From SAR202 cluster bacterium (lineage in GTDB: Bacteria > Chloroflexota > Dehalococcoidia > Lucifugimonadales > UBA826), in the NCBI GenBank assembly GCA_008373095.1, contig RQOP01000052.1:1-38136 (forward strand): DNA of 38,136 nucleotides. Direction: 5' to 3'. Below the pieces are notes generated by a model. That model was not told where the DNA came from and ran no database searches. It worked only from the letters and a program-made list of their open reading frames with translations. A program made the position numbers and the translations under genes. Every line of letters starts with the position of its first letter. Position 1 is the first letter of the stretch. Shown piece after piece: positions 33,894-38,136 of this stretch.

Positions 33894-34739
33894 ATGGCGA
33901 TAAAAGTAGTCACGGACAGTACTTCGGACCTAGACTCGGCTATTGCAGAAGACCTTGGAATAACAATAGTCCCATTAAACGTCCATTTTGGTGAAACGGT
34001 GTTTAAAGATGGAATCGATTTAAATACTGATCAATTTTTCGATAAGTTGATTAATGGAAATGTTTTTCCTTCTACTTCACAGCCCTCGTTGGGTGAATTT
34101 GTAGACGTGTACAAGGAAATAAGCCAGCCAGGGGATGTAATCATTTCAGTACATGTCTCGTCAAAACTTAGTGGAACTATAAATTCAGCGCAACAGGCAG
34201 CTAATACACTATCTGGTACCGTGGACGTGAGAATTGTCGATACCCAACAGGTATCAATGACTGTCGGGCTCTCAGCTGTTGGTGCCGCTCAAGCAGCCCA
34301 AGAAGGCAAATCTGCAGAAGAATGCATAGCTATAGCGGAATCAGTAGCCAAAAGAAGTAACTTTTTTGCTTTATTTGACACCCTTGAGTACTTAGAAAAA
34401 GGTGGAAGAATAGGTAAAGCCAGATCCTTAATCGGAGGCCTTCTAAAAATACGCCCCATACTAAGAGTAGAAGATGGTGAAATTGGTCAATTCAGCAAAG
34501 CCAGATCAAGAAATATGGGCATGCTGAAATTAGAGCAAGCCGTGAGGGAACTTGGGAAGTTGGATGATATCGCTATAGTTTACAGCACTGATGGAAGTGA
34601 TGCAGAAAAATTAGCAGCTACAGTCAAAGAATTACTACCTGATGGCAAATCCCCTTTCTTGACCAGAGTCGGCCCAGTTATTGGAACTCATGCGGGTCCA
34701 AATCTGGTTGCTATTGCGGCCATCACGTCAGATTCCTGA
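33894..34739 (+). CDS. DegV family fatty-acid-binding protein
   Basis: 281 residues, a full-length DegV protein. These bind a fatty acid and, in Firmicutes, act as FakB to present it to the kinase FakA. The signature strands are VVTDSTSDLDSAI (residues 5-17) and FPSTSQPSLGEFVDVY, followed by VISVHVSSKLSGTINSAQQA and FFALFDTLEYLEKGGRIG. No FakA-like kinase is in the window. It has its own upstream region and stands alone on the plus strand. Confidence 0.95.
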   Translation: MAIKVVTDSTSDLDSAIAEDLGITIVPLNVHFGETVFKDGIDLNTDQFFDKLINGNVFPSTSQPSLGEFVDVYKEISQPGDVIISVHVSSKLSGTINSAQQAANTLSGTVDVRIVDTQQVSMTVGLSAVGAAQAAQEGKSAEECIAIAESVAKRSNFFALFDTLEYLEKGGRIGKARSLIGGLLKIRPILRVEDGEIGQFSKARSRNMGMLKLEQAVRELGKLDDIAIVYSTDGSDAEKLAATVKELLPDGKSPFLTRVGPVIGTHAGPNLVAIAAITSDS

Positions 34740-34851
34740 TAAATTGACTAAAAATTTCAGACTAGAGCTATCTACCGAAACATAAAATATTGTACGATTG
34801 GGCTACTTCCAATATAAAGGCTTATGTATAAAGATAGATTAGGAGTAATTT

Positions 34852-35481
34852 ATGACAACATCAGCAGAGTGGAAAATAAGCGGCGATTATTTTGAAAATT
34901 GTAATTGCGACTATGTTTGCCCGTGCATACTTACCAATATGGCTGCAGAACCCACACATGGTACTTGCAAGGCAGGATTGGCAATGTCCATCAATGATGG
35001 CCATTTCGGCAATGTGTCATTAAATGGCGTGAAATTTATGGTAATGATCCTCACCGAGGGCCCGATGGGCGACGGTAATTGGACTGTTGGTCTCATAATT
35101 GATGAATCAGCTAGTGACCAGCAAGTAGAAGCAATAGGGGCAATTTGCTCAGGTGATGCTGGGGGACCGATGGAAATGGCATCAGCTTTGGTTGGAAATT
35201 TTGCAGGGATAGAAAGAGCAAAAATAAATGTGGACCATGCCAGTATGTCATTCACGGTTACTGCAGGAGAATTGGCTGCCATAGGCGCTGAAATGACGCC
35301 TTCTATGGTTGATGCCGAACAACCTCTATATATAGATAATGCAGGGCATCCCGCAAATACAAGACTCGCCATGGGTACAGCCACAAATACCTCTTTTGAT
35401 GTTTTCGGCATCACTTGGGATAGTAGTAACGGTGGTAATAACGGACATATGGCACCATTTGACTGGAACGGTACCGCCTAA
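34852..35481 (+). CDS. DUF1326 family protein
   Basis: A 209-residue member of DUF1326, recognised from WKISGDYFENCNCDYVCPC near the N-terminus, where the close cysteines suggest metal binding, and from the TVGLIIDESASDQQVEAIGAICSGDAGGP body. No function is established for the family. It is followed after 12 bases by the DUF2182 membrane protein; these two families are often neighbours, which supports a joint role. TAGGAG upstream of the ATG supports the start. It has no signal peptide, so it is probably cytosolic and docks to its membrane partner (inference). Confidence 0.87.
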   Translation: MTTSAEWKISGDYFENCNCDYVCPCILTNMAAEPTHGTCKAGLAMSINDGHFGNVSLNGVKFMVMILTEGPMGDGNWTVGLIIDESASDQQVEAIGAICSGDAGGPMEMASALVGNFAGIERAKINVDHASMSFTVTAGELAAIGAEMTPSMVDAEQPLYIDNAGHPANTRLAMGTATNTSFDVFGITWDSSNGGNNGHMAPFDWNGTA

Positions 35482-35493
35482 TCCTCAAAAATA

Positions 35494-36282
35494 ATGAGTC
35501 AAAAATTTTCTTCTAAAAGCCCGACCCTCGCTGCAATCAAGAGAGATAGATTCATCATAGTTGGGGGAGTAGCCGTAATCACGACCCTAGCTTGGATATG
35601 GCTTGCAAATATGGCTCTCGATATGCCTTCTGGGAATATGATGAGCATGGCCTCAATGGACCCATGGGCATCAAGCGAACTGTATTCGATGCTAGTGATG
35701 TGGGTAATTATGATGGTCGGAATGATGTTACCAAGCGCGACTCCGATGATATTAATTTACACTCGTGCCGTACAGAAAAAAAACAGTGGGACAGATGCAA
35801 AAATATTATCCGCGATTTTCATAACAGGATACCTACTCATATGGACTCTTTTTAGTGTAGGTGCAACACTTTTACAGGCGGGACTCCAAGATTTTAATCT
35901 AATATCTGCCATGCTGGAATCAAATAGTGATTCCCTAGCGGGCATCCTCTTCGTAATGGCTGGACTCTACCAAATAACTCCCCTAAAGCGAGCATGCTTG
36001 AATGGATGCAGATCACCATTGAACTTCATATTAAATAGTTGGAGGCCCGGTAGAACAGGTGGATTACTGATGGGATTGGAACATGGTTTACTTTGCGTAG
36101 GCTGCTGCTGGATGATGATGTTATTGCTCTTTGCTATTGGCGTCATGAACCTTTTTTGGGTGGCATCACTGGCAGTACTTGTGCTGATAGAAAAAGCCTT
36201 CCCGAGGGGAGAATGGACTGCTCGGATAGGCGGCATTTCCATGTTGTGCGCCGGCGTATATTTTTTATCTCGTTTAGTTTGA
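35494..36282 (+). CDS. DUF2182 multi-pass, Met/Cys-rich membrane protein
   Basis: 262 residues with about five to six membrane segments. The first is IIVGGVAVITTLAWIWLA. It is followed by a Met-rich stretch (DMPSGNMMSMASMDPW, then LVMWVIMMVGMMLPSATPM), and the family signature GLEHGLLCVGCCWMMMLLLF appears near residue 195. DUF2182 proteins are annotated as predicted metal-binding membrane proteins. The Met and Cys content suggests a soft metal such as copper (inference only). It directly follows the DUF1326 gene with a 12-base gap and no separate promoter space. Confidence 0.88.
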   Translation: MSQKFSSKSPTLAAIKRDRFIIVGGVAVITTLAWIWLANMALDMPSGNMMSMASMDPWASSELYSMLVMWVIMMVGMMLPSATPMILIYTRAVQKKNSGTDAKILSAIFITGYLLIWTLFSVGATLLQAGLQDFNLISAMLESNSDSLAGILFVMAGLYQITPLKRACLNGCRSPLNFILNSWRPGRTGGLLMGLEHGLLCVGCCWMMMLLLFAIGVMNLFWVASLAVLVLIEKAFPRGEWTARIGGISMLCAGVYFLSRLV

Positions 36283-36362
36283 ATTTATCGAACCCTTAGT
36301 GAGCACATTTAGTTATCAAAATATATAGAAATGCTCATGATATGTGCTTTGGAGGAGAAATT

Positions 36363-36381
36363 TATAATAACCTAAGGTTAT
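36363..36381 (+). promoter_or_regulatory. Perfect -10 box overlapping a 15-base palindrome upstream of the thiolase gene
   Basis: TATAAT at 36363-36368 is followed, overlapping by two bases, by ATAACCTAAGGTTAT (36367-36381), an inverted repeat with perfect seven-base arms around one A. No good -35 box is visible. The thiolase ATG at 36431 has a strong AGGAGG seven bases upstream. The palindrome is placed where a repressor would block transcription (inference). Confidence 0.45.
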
Positions 36382-36430
36382 ACTGTTGGTTCTTAAATGA
36401 TTGATGTTGTGAATCATAGGAGGTTAATGC

Positions 36431-37543
36431 ATGAGCCTTAGAGGAAGAGGAGCTATCGTTGGAATCGGTGAGGTGCCAACTCGCCGTATCTATGAAGGAA
36501 GAAGCATGTACGGCCTGTGTGCGGAAGCTGCCGGCATGGCAATAGCAGATGCAGGCATAACAAAAGATGATATTGACGGGTTAGTAACAGATGGGGTTGC
36601 ACTTCCTCCTGCCATAGCTGAATATCTCGACATCAAACCCAATTTTGCAACAGGGGTTTCCATGCAAGGCGCCAGTGGCGCCACAGCTACCATGGTAGCA
36701 ACATCCGCCGTCAGCAGTGGTATATGCAATACCGTACTCGTGGTAATGGGGAATTCCCGACAAGATGCTGAAAGAGCGGGACGTCCAGCAGGTCGAGGAG
36801 CAGCCGGCCCAAGTGTGAGGTCAGAATGGGAAGAGCCTCATGGTATGGCCCCCGGGGCCAATACGGGATATGGCCTTATGTATCGAAGACATATACACGA
36901 ATATGGCACTACAGAAGACCAACTGGCCAAAATGGCTGCAGATCAGAGGTTTAACGCTTTAGAAAACGAAAACGCAGTCTTCAACGGACAGCCCATAAGC
37001 AAAGAAGACGTTCTGAATTCAAGATACATAAACGAGCCATTAAAATTGCTCGAATCAGTCATGCCCTGTGATGGTGCCGCAGCTCTAATTATTACTACGC
37101 CAGAGCGAGCAAAAAACATGAAGAACAAACCCGCATACGTACTTGGGGTAGGGCTGAAACAAGGCGAAGCTAATATTTGGCAAAGAGATAAGTTCACGGA
37201 AACACCGGCGGTTGACTCTGTTCGAAGAGCCTTGGAAATGTCTGGCTATACTCCTAGCGATATAGAATTCGCAGAATTTTATGACTGCTACACCATCTTG
37301 GCTGCAATGTGCATAGAAGATGCTGGGTTGGTAGAGAAAGGAGAAATTGGCCCTTTTTACGAAGAGACGGACACCACATACAAAGGCGATTTCCCTATAA
37401 ATACTGATGGAGGCCAGCTTTCAGGTGGACAACCTGGATTAGCGGGAGGGTTTAGACACGTTATCGAAGGCGCACGGCAAATAATGGGCAAGGCTGGGTC
37501 CCGTCAGGTGGAAAAAAGCGACCTGTGCCTGGTCAACGGTTGA
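36431..37543 (+). CDS. Thiolase-like (SCP2/lipid-transfer-protein) enzyme, interrupted by TGA before its C-terminal motif
   Basis: A thiolase-fold protein of the SCP2/lipid-transfer branch, 370 residues to the first TGA. EFYDCYTILAAMCIEDAGL and NTDGGQLSGGQPGLAGGFRHV are diagnostic. The usual nucleophile Cys region reads MQGASGATAT (no Cys near 81), and the GHP His is Gln334, so classical thiolysis is unlikely. The DUF35 partner downstream suggests an Ltp2-type retro-aldolase or CoA-ester condensation role instead (inference). The protein ends SDLCLVNG, then TGA, but the same frame continues GGTASEMCSLVLG, the end of the family's G-x-GG-x-x-S motif; see the next entry. ATG 36431 has a strong AGGAGG site. 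Confidence 0.9.
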   Translation: MSLRGRGAIVGIGEVPTRRIYEGRSMYGLCAEAAGMAIADAGITKDDIDGLVTDGVALPPAIAEYLDIKPNFATGVSMQGASGATATMVATSAVSSGICNTVLVVMGNSRQDAERAGRPAGRGAAGPSVRSEWEEPHGMAPGANTGYGLMYRRHIHEYGTTEDQLAKMAADQRFNALENENAVFNGQPISKEDVLNSRYINEPLKLLESVMPCDGAAALIITTPERAKNMKNKPAYVLGVGLKQGEANIWQRDKFTETPAVDSVRRALEMSGYTPSDIEFAEFYDCYTILAAMCIEDAGLVEKGEIGPFYEETDTTYKGDFPINTDGGQLSGGQPGLAGGFRHVIEGARQIMGKAGSRQVEKSDLCLVNG

Positions 37544-37600
37544 GGGGGCACTGCGAGCGAAATGTGCTCGTTAGTTCTCGGGTCCGAGAACACACTCTAA
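37541..37600 (+). other. In-frame TGA and 18-codon continuation of the thiolase frame
   Basis: TGA at 37541-37543 replaces the x in VNG-x-GG. The following codons read GGTASEMCSLVLGSENTL and end in TAA 37598-37600, giving 389 residues, a normal family length. The codons after the TGA keep the family pattern with no frame change, so a point mutation, a base-call error or recoding explains it better than a true C-terminus. Confidence 0.75.
37554..37591 (+). other. Two consecutive hairpins after the thiolase TGA
   Basis: CGAGC-GAAATGT-GCTCG (37554-37570) is followed by GTTCTCG-GGTC-CGAGAAC (37574-37591), the latter with seven perfect pairs. There is no T-run after either, so neither looks like an intrinsic terminator, and DUF35 follows closely. 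They could be an RNA element, or chance structure in coding sequence. Confidence 0.4.
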
Positions 37601-37630
37601 ATCACAAAATACAAATATTGAGGTTTTAAG

Positions 37631-38047
37631 ATGACTTCAGCATATGACAAACCTGTACCTATTCCTGCAAACGAAGATTTAACTAGGCCTTTTTGGGAAG
37701 CCGCTAAACGCAGGGAATTGATCATTCCATATTGTAATTCATGCTCCAACCTATTTTTTTACCCAAGGGAAGTGTGCCCGAACTGCTTTTCCAAAGATTT
37801 AGCTTGGAAAACAATGTCTGGTAAGGGTAGCGTGTATACATACACCCACGTGAGACAGTCAGTACACCCATCGTTTCAGTCAGCAAATGGTCACATTTAC
37901 GCGATAATAGAGTTAGCTGAAGGACCAAGGATGCCGTCCGGAATAGTCGGCTGTGAACCTGAAGAAGTATATGTAGATATGCCCGTGTCCGTGGTTTTTG
38001 AGGACATAACCGAAGAGTCTACACTGGTCCAATTCCAAAAATCATAA
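37631..38047 (+). CDS. DUF35 zinc-ribbon/OB-fold protein, thiolase partner
   Basis: 138 residues. The rubredoxin-like zinc ribbon has Cys35/Cys38 (PYCNSCSN) and Cys49/Cys52 (VCPNC), preceded by the N-terminal helix [15 protein letters not shown]. The OB-fold follows ([33 protein letters not shown]). Family members bind thiolase-fold proteins: ChsH2-DUF35 with Ltp2 in steroid side-chain cleavage, and DUF35 bridging thiolase and HMG-CoA synthase in archaea. Here it directly follows the thiolase-like gene (87 bases after its TGA, 30 after the TAA of the extended frame), so the two form a complex by strong inference. The stop lies 13 bases before the convergent tRNA-Gly. Confidence 0.94.
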   Translation: MTSAYDKPVPIPANEDLTRPFWEAAKRRELIIPYCNSCSNLFFYPREVCPNCFSKDLAWKTMSGKGSVYTYTHVRQSVHPSFQSANGHIYAIIELAEGPRMPSGIVGCEPEEVYVDMPVSVVFEDITEESTLVQFQKS

Positions 38048-38060
38048 CAAGCAAGGAATA

Positions 38061-38135
38061 TGGAGCGGAAGACGGGATTCGAACCCGCGACCTTCTCCTT
38101 GGCAAGGAGATGCTCTACCACTGAGCCACTTCCGC
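38061..38135 (-). tRNA. tRNA-Gly (anticodon GCC)
   Basis: Read on the minus strand: acceptor GCGGAAG pairs with CTTCCGC, then discriminator T and encoded CCA (38063-38061). The D arm is GCTCAGTGGTAGAGC. The anticodon stem TCTCC/GGAGA encloses TTGCCAA, giving anticodon GCC. The T arm is GCGGG TTCGAAT CCCGT with one wobble pair. The 5' end falls one base inside the window edge, so it is complete. Confidence 0.97.
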
Positions 38136-38136
38136 T

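Noticed and set aside
34911-35414. 167-aa minus ORF
   Set aside because: It lies entirely antisense to the DUF1326 gene, which has clear family motifs; no ribosome site or known domain.
37541-37543. Reassignment of TGA as a sense codon throughout this genome
   Set aside because: Other genes in the window (GMC at 6999, SsuD-like at 21731, CoA-transferase at 29045) end correctly at TGA.
37897-38121. 74-aa minus ORF ([20 protein letters not shown]...)
   Set aside because: It is the well-known false translation of a tRNA-Gly gene plus antisense of DUF35; the cloverleaf is complete.

Overview
The window looks like accessory chromosome of a marine, oligotrophic Chloroflexota bacterium of the SAR202 / Dehalococcoidia type. 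This is inferred from gene content: an enolase-superfamily (MR/MLE) enzyme, three FMN-dependent luciferase-like monooxygenases, two sulfatases, three family III CoA-transferases, a CitE-type lyase, a molybdenum hydroxylase and a thiolase/DUF35 pair, together with low-to-moderate GC, short intergenic gaps and several TTG/GTG starts backed by good Shine-Dalgarno (SD) sites. No ribosomal marker gene is present to confirm the taxonomy. I saw no CRISPR array, insertion sequence or prophage.

Layout. 1-5.0 kb: the 5' end of a coiled-coil, lipoprotein-like gene (minus, runs off the left edge and is absent from the ORF track), a hotdog thioesterase, a cyclophilin, an MR/MLE enzyme and a pentapeptide-repeat protein. 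5.0-7.5 kb: a plus-strand group with a small alpha/beta-barrel protein, a GMC oxidoreductase with a four-Cys motif, and a gluconate-dehydrogenase-subunit-3-like partner. 7.5-14.5 kb: a tight minus-strand operon of lactonase-like propeller, molybdenum hydroxylase (2Fe-2S, Mo and FAD subunits), crotonase and sulfatase. 14.7-22.2 kb: MATE exporter, NtaA/DszA-type monooxygenase, second sulfatase, MsrB (minus), luciferase-like monooxygenase and an SsuD-like monooxygenase translationally coupled to its FMN reductase. 22.2-24.4 kb: minus-strand CitE-like lyase and CoA-transferase. 24.5-26.7 kb: stand-alone 10-formyl-THF-hydrolase-like protein, EthD-like protein and aldo/keto reductase. 26.7-31.7 kb: PAC2 protein (minus), two overlapping CoA-transferases, a 57-residue membrane protein and a zinc alcohol dehydrogenase. 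31.8-36.3 kb: tRNA-Asn, PH-like membrane protein, an unrecognised protein with an HTH-like N-terminus preceded by phased direct repeats, a SAP-like mini-protein, DegV, and a DUF1326/DUF2182 pair. 36.4-38.1 kb: thiolase-like protein (with an in-frame TGA in its conserved C-terminal motif), a DUF35 zinc-ribbon partner and tRNA-Gly.

How it works together (inference): the genes suit oxidation and trimming of many dissolved organic molecules. Sulfatases remove sulfate esters, flavin monooxygenases attack C-S or C-C bonds, the GMC and molybdenum enzymes oxidise alcohols, aldehydes or heterocycles, the lactonase opens rings, and CoA-transferases, crotonase, CitE and the thiolase/DUF35 pair handle the resulting acids as CoA esters. 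No substrate can be read from the sequence.

The points most worth following are the TGA inside the thiolase motif, the lactonase/Mo-hydroxylase/crotonase/sulfatase operon, the GMC pair with possible Fe-S ligands, the paired CoA-transferases, and the phased repeats and palindrome upstream of 33326 and 36431.
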